From positions 4,073,068 to 4,137,067 of the forward strand of contig NZ_VWNA01000001.1 in the NCBI RefSeq assembly GCF_009600605.1: 64,000 bases of DNA. The letters are read 5' to 3'. The position numbers were made by a program, and so were the translations under genes. This document shows positions 54,531 to 64,000 of this stretch, piece by piece; the stretch's first letter is position 1; the number at the start of each line of letters is the position of its first letter. Source of the DNA: Segnochrobactrum spirostomi. Its GTDB lineage: Bacteria; Pseudomonadota; Alphaproteobacteria; Rhizobiales; Segnochrobactraceae. The notes under the pieces are model-generated. The model was not told the DNA's origin. It worked only from the letters and a program-made list of their open reading frames with translations, and did not search any database.

Positions 54531-55826
54531 GTGGCTTCGGGCGAAGCGTCCGAGGCGGAGATCTCCGCCCGGGCCGAGCAGCCCGGCCCTCAGACGCCGC
54601 CGGCTGCCACGCCGGCGCCCGCCGCGACCGCGCCGAAGCCGGCAGCGGCTGAAATCGGCACCCGGGCCGACGTCGACGAGAAGCGGCGCCTTGGCCGCCG
54701 ACGCGTCCTGCGGCGCATCCTGATGTTCGGTGGCGTCGCCGCCGTCGTCCTCGGCGCCGGATATTTCTGGCTTGTCGGCGGACGCTACGTGTCCGTGGAC
54801 GACGCCTACGTCCACGCCCGCAAGCTCCTCGTCGCGACCGACGTGTCCGGCATCGTCCAGGAGGTCGCGGTCAAGGAAGGCCAGCACGTCAAGGCCGGCG
54901 ACGTTCTGTTCCGCCTCGATCCGAACCCGTTCCAGATCGCGGTCGACGGGGCAAAGGCGAAGCTCGAGCAGGCCGCCGTGCAGGTCGACGCGCTCAAGGC
55001 GGATTATTTCCGCATGCAGCGCGACATCGAGGTCGGCCAGGCCCAGGTCCAACTCGATCAGGCGCAATATGACCGCCTCAATGCGCTGGTGAAGACCGAT
55101 ACCGTCTCGCGTTCGAGCTACGACGAGGCGCGGTTCACGCTCGCCGCCGACCAGCACAAGCTCGCCTCGCTCCAACAGGTGGCCAAAGTCCAACTCGCGC
55201 GGCTGCGCGGCGACCCCAACCTGCCGGTCGAGCAGCATCCCGAATATCAGCAGGCGCTCGCCGCGCTCCGCGAGGATCAGCGCGAGCTCGACCACGCCGT
55301 GGTGAAGGCGCCGTTCGACGGCATCGTCACCCAGGTCGACACCCTTCAGCCCGGTCAATATCTGCCGGCCGACAATCCCGGCTTCGCCCTCGTCTCCAAT
55401 CGCGAGGTTTGGGTGGACGCAAACGCCAAGGAGACGGACCTCACCAACGTGAAGCCCGGCGACAAGGTGGACGTCAGCGTCGACACCTATCCGGGCCTCA
55501 CCTTCGTTGGGCGGGTCGCGAGCATCAGCCCGGCGAGCGGCAGCGAGTTCTCGGTGCTGCCGGCGCAGAACGCCTCGGGCAACTGGGTGAAGGTCGTTCA
55601 GCGCATCCCGGTGCGCATCGCGGTGGTGCAGGAGGCCGACTCGCCGCAATTGCGCGCCGGCATGAGCGTGGTGGCCGATATCGATACCGGCCGCGAGCGC
55701 CATCTGAGCGACCTCTGGAGCGGCTTCTTCGGCGGAACGGCCGAGGCGAAATCGCCGGCGGCTCGGACCGACGGCTCGGTCGCGCTGGCGCCGGCGGCGG
55801 ACACCGCCAAGCCTGTCGGCCAATAA
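54531..55826 (+). CDS. Efflux periplasmic adaptor (EmrA/HlyD-like membrane fusion protein)
   Basis: A 431-residue protein. The cytoplasmic N-terminus is a long Ala/Pro stretch of about 45 residues. One membrane helix (ILMFGGVAAVVLGAGYFWLV) follows, then VDDAYVHARKLLVATDVSG and the lipoyl-like half (GIVQEVAVKEGQHVKAGDVLFRLD). A coiled-coil hairpin and the second half (VVKAPFDGIVTQVDTLQPGQ) complete it. GTG 54531 with GGGGGGA nine bases upstream. Partners: the DHA2 pump encoded next and an outer-membrane channel not seen here. Confidence 0.9.
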   Translation: MASGEASEAEISARAEQPGPQTPPAATPAPAATAPKPAAAEIGTRADVDEKRRLGRRRVLRRILMFGGVAAVVLGAGYFWLVGGRYVSVDDAYVHARKLLVATDVSGIVQEVAVKEGQHVKAGDVLFRLDPNPFQIAVDGAKAKLEQAAVQVDALKADYFRMQRDIEVGQAQVQLDQAQYDRLNALVKTDTVSRSSYDEARFTLAADQHKLASLQQVAKVQLARLRGDPNLPVEQHPEYQQALAALREDQRELDHAVVKAPFDGIVTQVDTLQPGQYLPADNPGFALVSNREVWVDANAKETDLTNVKPGDKVDVSVDTYPGLTFVGRVASISPASGSEFSVLPAQNASGNWVKVVQRIPVRIAVVQEADSPQLRAGMSVVADIDTGRERHLSDLWSGFFGGTAEAKSPAARTDGSVALAPAADTAKPVGQ

Positions 55827-55883
55827 GGATCCCTCGTGGTGCGGCGCCTGCGCGGCGCCGCCCGCTATTGCAGGTCTTTCACC

Positions 55884-57440
55884 ATGACCGCCGCCGCTGC
55901 TGCCCCGACCGAGAGCGCCACCGTGCCGTTCCGGGCGCTGATCACCATCTGCGCCATGATCGCGACGCTGATGCAGGCGCTCGATTCGACCATCGCCAAT
56001 GTCGCGCTGCCCTACATGCAGGGCTCGATGTCGGCGACATCGGATCAGATCACTTGGGTTCTGACGTCTTATATCGTCGCCGCAGCGATCATGACCGGCC
56101 CGGTCGGCTGGCTCTCGATGCGCTTCGGCCGGAAGAACTTCTTCATCGTCTGCCTGATCGGCTTCACCGTCGCGTCGATGTTGTGCGGCGTCGCGCAGTC
56201 GCTGACGCAGATGGTGGCGTTCCGCCTTCTCCAGGGTGTGTTCGGGGCGGCGCTGGTGCCGCTCTCCCAGGCGACGATGCTCGACATCTATCCCCCGGCG
56301 CAGCGCGGCTCCGCGATGGCGATCTGGGGCATCGGCGTCATGGTCGGTCCGATCCTGGGCCCGACCCTCGGCGGCTATCTCACCGACGTCTACAACTGGC
56401 GCTGGGTGTTCTACGTCAACCTGCCGTTCGGCATCATCGCGACGCTCGGCCTGATGATGTTCCTGCCCTCGGACACGAAGAACCCGGGCCTCAAGTTCGA
56501 TTGGTCGGGCTTCGCCTGGCTCAGCCTCGGCATCGGCGCCTTGCAGATGATGCTCGACCGTGGCGAACAGCTCGATTGGTTCTCCTCGACGGAGATCATC
56601 GTCGAGACCGTGCTCGCCGGCCTCGGGCTCTATCTCTTCACCGTCCACATGGCGACGGCGGAGAAGCCCTTCATCAATCCCCGCGTGTTCCGCGACCGCA
56701 ACGCGGTGATGTCGATGCTGGTGATGTTTGCGGTCGGCATGGTGCTGCTCGCGAGTTCGGCGCTGCTCGCGCCTTATCTCCAGAATCTCGGCGGTTACCC
56801 GGTGGCGACCGCCGGCCTCCTGATGGCGCCGCGCGGCTTCGGCACGATGGCGGCGATGATGATCTCCGGCCGGCTCTCCGGAAAGGTGGACCCGCGGGCG
56901 CTGATGCTCCTCGGCGTCGCCCTCATCGCGGATTCGATGTGGCGCATGACGGGCTGGACGCCCGACATCGATCCCTGGACGCTGACCGTCGTGAGCCTCA
57001 TCCAGGGCGCCGGGCTCGGCTTCGTCTTCATCCCGCTGCAGGTCGTCGCCTTCGGCACGCTGGCACCCGAGTTGCGCACGGAAGCCGCGGCGCTCCTCAG
57101 CCTCGTACGGAACGTCGGTAGCGCCATCGGCATCTCGGTGACGTCGTTCCTGCTCGCCCGCAACACCCAGATCATGCATGCGGACCTGAGCGTGTTCACG
57201 TCGCCCTTCAACCGCAATCTCACGAGCGGGGTGTGGGCGCAGCACATCGATCCTGCCACGGCGACGGGTGCCGCGATGCTCAACGGTGCCGTGACGACCC
57301 AGGCGCAGATCATCGCCTATGTGGACGATTTCAAGTTCATGCTGTGGATCTGCGTCCCGACCGCGATCCTGGTGCTCTTCCTGCGCAAGCCGAAGGGACA
57401 GCCCGGCGGCGGCGGCGAGGCCCACGCCGTGATGGACTGA
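55884..57440 (+). CDS. DHA2-family multidrug efflux MFS transporter (EmrB-like)
   Basis: A 518-residue transporter with about 14 membrane helices. LDSTIANVALPYMQGSMSA (helix 1 motif), GWLSMRFGRKNFFIVCL (motif A) and GIGVMVGPILGPTLGGYL (motif C) are present. It exports hydrophobic compounds using the proton gradient, together with the adaptor encoded 57 bp upstream. ATG 55884 with AGG nine bases upstream; an earlier frame upstream is Arg-rich and unlikely. Confidence 0.9.
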   Translation: MTAAAAAPTESATVPFRALITICAMIATLMQALDSTIANVALPYMQGSMSATSDQITWVLTSYIVAAAIMTGPVGWLSMRFGRKNFFIVCLIGFTVASMLCGVAQSLTQMVAFRLLQGVFGAALVPLSQATMLDIYPPAQRGSAMAIWGIGVMVGPILGPTLGGYLTDVYNWRWVFYVNLPFGIIATLGLMMFLPSDTKNPGLKFDWSGFAWLSLGIGALQMMLDRGEQLDWFSSTEIIVETVLAGLGLYLFTVHMATAEKPFINPRVFRDRNAVMSMLVMFAVGMVLLASSALLAPYLQNLGGYPVATAGLLMAPRGFGTMAAMMISGRLSGKVDPRALMLLGVALIADSMWRMTGWTPDIDPWTLTVVSLIQGAGLGFVFIPLQVVAFGTLAPELRTEAAALLSLVRNVGSAIGISVTSFLLARNTQIMHADLSVFTSPFNRNLTSGVWAQHIDPATATGAAMLNGAVTTQAQIIAYVDDFKFMLWICVPTAILVLFLRKPKGQPGGGGEAHAVMD

Positions 57441-57515
57441 TCCTCTCTCTCTTGCCGTGTCGCGCAACCTCAGGCCCGTCCGTCCCGCGTCGGCCGATCG
57501 GGGAGCGCCTCCGGC

Positions 57516-57555
57516 GCGGACATGGCGCGCCACGTAATGGGCGCGCCATGTCCGC
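57516..57555. repeat. Perfect 16-bp inverted repeat downstream of emrB-like gene
   Basis: GCGGACATGGCGCGCC, loop of 8 bases, GGCGCGCCATGTCCGC. It is 75 bp after the transporter stop and 93 bp before the small membrane protein. No T-tract follows, so terminator or other function is uncertain. Confidence 0.7.
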
Positions 57556-57648
57556 CTTCTCTGGCGCCCGCGTGGACGGATGGCCGGACGGTCGGCGGAA
57601 CGTCGGGGGGCATCGGGCGTTCCCGAACATCGTCATCGGGAGGACATC

Positions 57649-57810
57649 ATGTCGGATCGCGACACCATCGGAGAGGCGCCCGTCGGCGCGCCGATCAAAG
57701 GACCTACCGAAGCGCGGCAGGGCGTTCCGTTGAACCGGATGCGCTATGTCCTGGGCATCGGCATCGCGTGCGTGGTGATCGGCTTCGCCCTCGTCGCCCT
57801 GCTCGCCTGA
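57649..57810 (+). CDS. Small membrane protein (53 residues)
   Basis: ATG 57649 with GGGAGGA six to eight bases upstream. The product has a hydrophilic N-terminus (MSDRDTIGEAPVGAPIKGPT) and a C-terminal membrane helix (RYVLGIGIACVVIGFALVAL). Small single-span proteins like this are common in the order, without known function. The ribosome site and clean TM helix support it as real. Confidence 0.7.
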   Translation: MSDRDTIGEAPVGAPIKGPTEARQGVPLNRMRYVLGIGIACVVIGFALVALLA

Positions 57811-57916
57811 GCGTTGAGGCGCCCGGTCACGATCGGCCGCGCTTGCCTTTCCTCCCCGGCATCGGCGAGATGACGAAGCGGCGCTCGCCGCCTTGTTGTC
57901 AGTCTCGGAGCCGTCG

Positions 57917-59287
57917 ATGCCGCAGCCCGCCGCGACCGTCCTTCGCGCCACCATCATGCAGACGCCCGAGCGCGGGCTCGTCGAAATCCTCGAAGACGCG
58001 CTCGTCGTCGTCGCGGAGGATGGCCTGATCGCGGAGATCGTGACGGCGGACGATCCCCGCCACGAGGGCGTCGAGGCCGAGGCCCGCGCGGCGGGACGCC
58101 TCGAAGTGCTGGGCGAGGGGCGCTACCTGCTCCCGGGCTTCGTCGATCTCCACATCCACGCCCCGCAATGGCCGCAGCTCGGCAAGGCGCTGCATCTGCC
58201 GCTCGAGGATTGGCTCCAGCAATACACCTTCCCCCTCGAGGCGCGGTACGCCGACCTCGCCTTCGCCAACGCCGCGTACCGTTCGCTCGTCGATGCGCTG
58301 CTCGCCAACGGCACCACCACCGCGGTCTATTATGCGACGGTGCACCTCGAGGCGACCAAAGCGCTCGCCGACATCTGCCAGGCGAAGGGCCAGCGCGCCC
58401 TGATCGGCAAGGTGGTGATGGACGATCCCGCCTTGAGCCCGGACTTCTACCGCGACCTTTCGACGGATCAGGCGATCGCCGACACGGCGGCCTTCATCGA
58501 CTATGCGAACGGCCTCGCCGGCAACGGCACCCGGCTCGTCTATCCGACCATCACGCCGCGCTTCATCCCGACCTGCACCGACGCCGGCCTGAAGGCGCTC
58601 GGCGACCTCGCCGCCGCGACCGGCGCCCACGTGCAGACCCATTGTTCGGAGAGCGACTGGGAGCACGGCTTCGTGCTCGAGCGCACCGGCAGGACCGACA
58701 CCCGCGCGCTCGAAGCGTTCGGCCTGATGACGCGGCGCACGGTGCTCGCCCACGCCAACTTCATCTGCGACGACGACATGGACGCGATCCACGCCTGCGG
58801 GGCGGGCGTCGCCCATTGCCCGCTGTCGAACCACTATTTCTCGAATGCTGTCTTCCCCTTACGGCGAGCTCTCGAGAAAGGGGTTCATGTCGGCCTCGGC
58901 ACGGATATCTCCGGCGGCCACGACGCCTCGATCTTCTCGAACATCCGCCACGCGGTGGCGTCGTCCCGCGCGCTCGCCGACGGCGTCGATGCGAGCCTGC
59001 CGGCGGATAGCCGCGGCCGCCCCGGTTCGGCCGTCGATTTCACCGAGGCCTTCTGGCTCGCCACCGCCGGCGGCGGCATCGTGCTCGACCTGCCGATCGG
59101 CCTCCTCGCGCCGGGCTATTTCTTCGATGCGATGGTGATCGATACCCACGCCGCCGACAGCGATCTCGTCGTCTGGCCGGAGCTCGACGGCCTCGATGAC
59201 GTCTTCCAGCGCATCGTCTACAGCTCCGGGCGGCAGAACGTCCGCAAGGTGTGGGTCGCCGGCCGCGCGGTGGTCGACAAGGGGTAG
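57917..59287 (+). CDS. guaD: Guanine deaminase
   Basis: A 456-residue amidohydrolase. Metal-binding [18 protein letters not shown] (HxH), the substrate loop [31 protein letters not shown] (His), [14 protein letters not shown] (His) and [19 protein letters not shown] (Asp). It deaminates guanine to xanthine in purine degradation. ATG 57917 with CGGAG seven bases upstream; a TTG eight codons earlier is not supported. It converges with parE, with a 16-bp gap. Confidence 0.93.
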   Translation: MPQPAATVLRATIMQTPERGLVEILEDALVVVAEDGLIAEIVTADDPRHEGVEAEARAAGRLEVLGEGRYLLPGFVDLHIHAPQWPQLGKALHLPLEDWLQQYTFPLEARYADLAFANAAYRSLVDALLANGTTTAVYYATVHLEATKALADICQAKGQRALIGKVVMDDPALSPDFYRDLSTDQAIADTAAFIDYANGLAGNGTRLVYPTITPRFIPTCTDAGLKALGDLAAATGAHVQTHCSESDWEHGFVLERTGRTDTRALEAFGLMTRRTVLAHANFICDDDMDAIHACGAGVAHCPLSNHYFSNAVFPLRRALEKGVHVGLGTDISGGHDASIFSNIRHAVASSRALADGVDASLPADSRGRPGSAVDFTEAFWLATAGGGIVLDLPIGLLAPGYFFDAMVIDTHAADSDLVVWPELDGLDDVFQRIVYSSGRQNVRKVWVAGRAVVDKG

Positions 59288-59303
59288 GGCGCCCGAGGCG
59301 GCC

Positions 59304-61375
<2,072 letters not shown>

Positions 61376-62075
61376 TCTGCGGTCCGTCTCGGAGGCGTTC
61401 CGAATCGCGCCGCAGAGGCGGCGGCGCGGGCTGAATTTGGCACGGGAACGGCGCCGAGGCGAGTGTGACGTTCCTGGACTGTTCCCGTGACCGATTGCCG
61501 GGGGCGGTTGGCGACCGCTCGCGTGCTTTCGCGTTCGGACGGGGCACCCGCTCGCTTTCTGCGCGAGAGCGCGAACCTCGCGGACGGGCACGATCCGGCC
61601 GATGAGGGAAATGTGGCTGTTTGGCAACAGCGTTCGAGGCGCTTGATCCGGGGTCCCGCCGGAGGCCCGAAACGCCGCCATTCGGCCACAAAGCGACACG
61701 AGTCGTTGTGAAGTCTTAAAAGGTTAAGCGGCCAGATTTGCCCCGGGCAAGGCGAGTCGTCGTGGGACCTGCGTCGACGTCTCGCCCGGATTTTTCGGGC
61801 TTATATCGGTCATGAAGTTGCAGCGCACTTTGCCTCTGTCCGAGCCTTTCGCGATCCGGCTGGTCCCGACGATCGCCGTCGCTGGGCTGTGCCGCAAACT
61901 TGCCGGCTTCGCCTTCGCCATGGCGCGCCTCGGCCGTAGGAACGCCGGAATGGCGTGGCAGGATGTTTCCATCGGCGGATGCGACACGCACGGCCGCGGT
62001 CCGTTCGGGACGTCGGCCCCGGCAGGACGCGAGGCCGCAGCGATCGGCTCCCTCCAGCGGCGAACCTTTGGAATC
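61376..62075. other. 700-bp gene-free divergent region between parE and the exoR-like gene
   Basis: No gene is supported. It contains a 9-bp inverted repeat CACGGGAAC (61441-61449) / GTTCCCGTG (61481-61489) and a hairpin CACAA-CGAC-acga-GTCG-TTGTG (61686-61709). Promoters for both flanking genes should lie here, but I cannot assign clear -35/-10 boxes. Confidence 0.5.
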
Positions 62076-62972
62076 ATGCGCAGCACGTGTTGGCGGTTCA
62101 TTGCGGGCGGATTGGTCGCGCTCGGCCTCGGTGGGCCGATCACGGTGCAGTCGGCGCTCGCCTTCGACGCCAACGCCCCGGCCGAGAGCGACGAGGCGGC
62201 CTCCGCGGACATGTTCCGCGCCGGCACCAAGGCCTATTTCGCCGGCGACAAGGCGAAGGCCGCGGATGCGTTCGGTTTCGCTGCCGACAAGGGCCATCCG
62301 GTCGCCCAGTGGAAGCTCGGCCGGATGTACCAGGAGGGCGACGGCGTCGCCACCGACGATTACAAGGCCTTCGAGCTCTTCTCCGAAGTCGCCAACGATC
62401 ACGCCGACGATGCGCCGCATTCGGCGCAGGCGCCCTTTGTTTCCAACTCCTTCGTCGAGCTCGGTGTCTATTATCTCAACGGCATCAAGGACACCGCCGT
62501 CACGCCGAATGTAGAACGCGCCCGGGAGCTGTTTACCTACGCGGCGTCCTATTTCGGCGATGCCGACGCCCAATATCACCTCGGCCTGCTCTATCTCGAT
62601 CCCGCGCGGGAGAAGGAGCGCGACCCCCGCCTCGGTGCTCGCTGGCTGAAGCTGGCGGCCGAGAAGGGGCATGCGGCCGCTCAGGCGCGGCTCGGCGAGA
62701 TGCTGGTCGAGGGTACGGACCTCAAGCGCAACGTGGTGGCCGGCCTGATGTGGCTCACCGTCGCCAGCGCCCATGCCGACGACCGCGACGAAGCCTGGAT
62801 CCGCGAGGCCCAGGAAGACGCCATGGCGATCGCGACCGAGAAGGAGCGTCGGCGCGCCACCCAGCTCGCCGAGCAGGTGCTGGCGAAGTCCGGCGAGGCC
62901 GACAAGGCGGCGGACGTGGCCAATTCGGCCGATCAGGCGCCGTCCCGCGTGGTGGGCGACGCCTCGCGCTGA
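62076..62972 (+). CDS. exoR: ExoR-like periplasmic Sel1-repeat protein
   Basis: A 298-residue protein with a signal peptide (MRSTCWRFIAGGLVALGLGG then PITVQSALAF). It has Sel1-type repeats: ADKGHPVAQWKLGRMYQEGDG, ADAQYHLGLLYLDPA and AEKGHAAAQARLGEMLVEG. The C-terminus (VASAHADDRDEAWIREAQED) matches the ExoR end. In Sinorhizobium, ExoR holds the sensor kinase ExoS inactive in the periplasm. The exoS-chvI genes are not in this window. ATG 62076 with TTGGA five bases upstream. A related Sel1-repeat regulator is the alternative. Confidence 0.75.
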   Translation: MRSTCWRFIAGGLVALGLGGPITVQSALAFDANAPAESDEAASADMFRAGTKAYFAGDKAKAADAFGFAADKGHPVAQWKLGRMYQEGDGVATDDYKAFELFSEVANDHADDAPHSAQAPFVSNSFVELGVYYLNGIKDTAVTPNVERARELFTYAASYFGDADAQYHLGLLYLDPAREKERDPRLGARWLKLAAEKGHAAAQARLGEMLVEGTDLKRNVVAGLMWLTVASAHADDRDEAWIREAQEDAMAIATEKERRRATQLAEQVLAKSGEADKAADVANSADQAPSRVVGDASR

Positions 62973-63037
62973 GGCGGCCTCTCCGCTTTCACGGCGCCGG
63001 CCGCCTCCGGCTTTTCAATAGGTTCGATGTCGAGTGG

Positions 63038-63886
63038 TCAGCGCGGGACGGGGATCGCATCCTCGATCCGGGCGCGATCGCGCAACGCCGCCTCGTCCAC
63101 GCCGTCGAGCGCATCGAGGAAGGCGGCCGCGAACGAGCCGGGGCCGCTCGCGGCTTCCTCGGCGATCTCCGCCGCCACGGAATAATGGACGTGGGCGGCG
63201 ACGAGGCCGGTCAGCGGATCGGGCGCCACCGCGGCATAGGCGGCGGCGAGCGCGCCGAGGGCGCAGCCGGTCGCCGTGACGCGCGGCAGCAGCGGGCTGC
63301 CGCCGGCGATCCGCACCAGCGCAACGCCGAGCCCGTCGATTTCGCCCACCACATGATCGACCGGCCCCGATGCCGACACCGTCGCCGCATGGGCGAGGAG
63401 GTCGACGGCCGGGCCGACGGCCGCGCTCGGATCCGCGGAACTGTCGACACCGCGCGCACCGCCGCCGAGGCCGGCGAGGCCGATCACCTCCGAGGCGTTG
63501 CCGCGGATGATGGTCGGGTGGAAGCGCAGAAGCTCGGCCGCGATTCCGCCGCGCCAGGGCAGGCCGCCGGCTCCGATCGGGTCGAGCACCCAGGGCTTGC
63601 CCGCCTGTTCCGCCGCTTCCGCCGCGAGCCGCATGGAGGCGACCTGGGCGGCGGTCGGCGTGCCGAGATTGACGAGCACGCCGTCGGCAATGCCGGCGAA
63701 CAGGGCGGCTTCCTCGGGATTGTCGACCATCGCCGGCGCGGCGCCCGCCGCGAGCAGCACGTTCGCCATGAAATTGGTCGAGACCGTATTGGTGAGACAC
63801 TGCACCAGCGGCCGGCGGGCGCGCAGCGCCGCATGGGCGGCGACGACATCGTCGATCTTCGGGGCGTGGGAGGCGCTGCGCAGCAT
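63038..63886 (-). CDS. thiM: Hydroxyethylthiazole kinase
   Basis: A 282-residue ribokinase-fold enzyme. LVQCLTNTVSTNFMANVLLA, PWVLDPIGAGG, TIIRGNASEVIGLAGLGGGA, and the catalytic VTATGCALGALAAAY (the Cys/Asp-type motif) are seen. It phosphorylates the thiazole alcohol for thiamine salvage. ATG 63886. No TPP riboswitch motif was seen in the 114 bases upstream in the window. Confidence 0.92.
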   Translation of the reverse strand: MLRSASHAPKIDDVVAAHAALRARRPLVQCLTNTVSTNFMANVLLAAGAAPAMVDNPEEAALFAGIADGVLVNLGTPTAAQVASMRLAAEAAEQAGKPWVLDPIGAGGLPWRGGIAAELLRFHPTIIRGNASEVIGLAGLGGGARGVDSSADPSAAVGPAVDLLAHAATVSASGPVDHVVGEIDGLGVALVRIAGGSPLLPRVTATGCALGALAAAYAAVAPDPLTGLVAAHVHYSVAAEIAEEAASGPGSFAAAFLDALDGVDEAALRDRARIEDAIPVPR

Positions 63887-63927
63887 GAACTCGGCTCGCT
63901 TGTTGTCTAAAAGTCTATGGATTGAAT

Positions 63928-63956
63928 AGATATTTTAGCTTAGAAGCGGTGGCAAG
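63928..63956 (-). promoter_or_regulatory. Sigma-70-like promoter of thiM
   Basis: On the minus strand TTGCCA (63956-63951), 17-base spacer, TATCTA (63933-63928), in an AT-rich stretch about 40 bases upstream of the thiM start. Confidence 0.45.
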
Positions 63957-64000
63957 CGGATCGCCCGGGCTTCGGGTTTCGATTGTCCGGCGTGGAAGCC

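Noticed and set aside
54069..57533. 1154-codon minus-strand open frame antisense to marR, emrA-like and emrB-like genes
   Set aside because: Shadow of three real genes; composition is Arg/Glu/His/Asp-rich and lacks any motif.
61376..61691. parE start at TTG 61691 or GTG 61547
   Set aside because: Both keep the conserved frame open but add an Arg/Pro-rich non-conserved stretch without a ribosome site. The frameshift explanation fits the family N-terminus better.
61812..62075. N-terminal extension of the exoR-like protein from ATG 61812
   Set aside because: The extension would bury the signal peptide 88 residues in; ATG 62076 gives a proper signal peptide and a ribosome site.
63887..64000. 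TPP riboswitch upstream of thiM
   Set aside because: I saw no CUGAGA-type element or paired stems in the visible 114 bases; only a plain promoter-like sequence.

Overview
The window comes from a GC-rich alphaproteobacterium, most likely of the order Hyphomicrobiales (Rhizobiales). The reasons are the gene content: an E1-beta subunit of pyruvate dehydrogenase with its own lipoyl domain, the order cysteine desulfurase-sufBCDS-sufT-sufA, an ExoR-like Sel1 protein, a rhizobial-type biuret hydrolase, and dispersed palindromic repeats of the kind common in this order. No tRNA, rRNA, CRISPR array, prophage or insertion sequence was recognised. The sequence looks like ordinary chromosome carrying two catabolic clusters and one AT-rich island.

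Layout. (1) 1-14214: a long leftward gene array that starts at 13210 and is faced by a GntR/FCD regulator (13507-14214). It encodes a fumarylacetoacetate-hydrolase-family enzyme, an alpha/beta hydrolase, an amidohydrolase, and a branched-chain-amino-acid-type ABC importer. One importer ATPase is fused to a UPF0261/Tm-1-like domain and is followed by a TIM-barrel protein. A flotillin and the start of an SRPBCC protein follow. Three matching near-palindromes lie between the array and gntR. This is the best candidate for an undescribed system; its substrate is unknown. (2) 14379-16391: a short-chain dehydrogenase, then a leftward small locus encoding a double-glycine-leader, Ala/Gly-rich bacteriocin-like peptide. 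(3) 16392-28856: housekeeping genes: parC, an ftsB-like gene, pdhA-pdhB-pdhC-lpdA, tyrS, an orphan parD-type antitoxin, anmK and a hydrolase. (4) 29361-37109: the SUF iron-sulfur operon, with a candidate promoter and Irr-like box, interrupted before sufA by palindromic repeats. (5) 37110-39104: an AT-rich two-gene island (XRE-ImmA/IrrE metallopeptidase plus an unknown protein). (6) 39272-41455: tgt, lacking most zinc ligands, and a lipoprotein. (7) 41578-50832: a biuret-type nitrogen-scavenging cluster: biuret hydrolase, a second isochorismatase-fold hydrolase, a cupin, a BMP-type ABC importer, divergent allophanate hydrolase and a GntR/FCD regulator. Two perfect ATTGCATGCAAT palindromes lie in the divergent promoter. 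(8) 50829-63886: moaB, maeB, a marR-emrA-emrB-like efflux operon, a small membrane protein, guanine deaminase, parE (with an apparent 5' frameshift), the exoR-like gene and thiM.

How the parts work together. The biuret cluster would import a ureide-type nitrogen compound, hydrolyse it to allophanate (BiuH) and then to ammonia and CO2 (AtzF). Guanine deaminase is a separate purine-nitrogen step further along. PDH and malic enzyme supply acetyl-CoA, pyruvate and NADPH. The SUF operon supplies Fe-S clusters, and the lipoylated PDH components depend on an Fe-S enzyme (lipoyl synthase) not seen here. ParC and ParE, the two topoisomerase IV subunits, are encoded about 41 kb apart.
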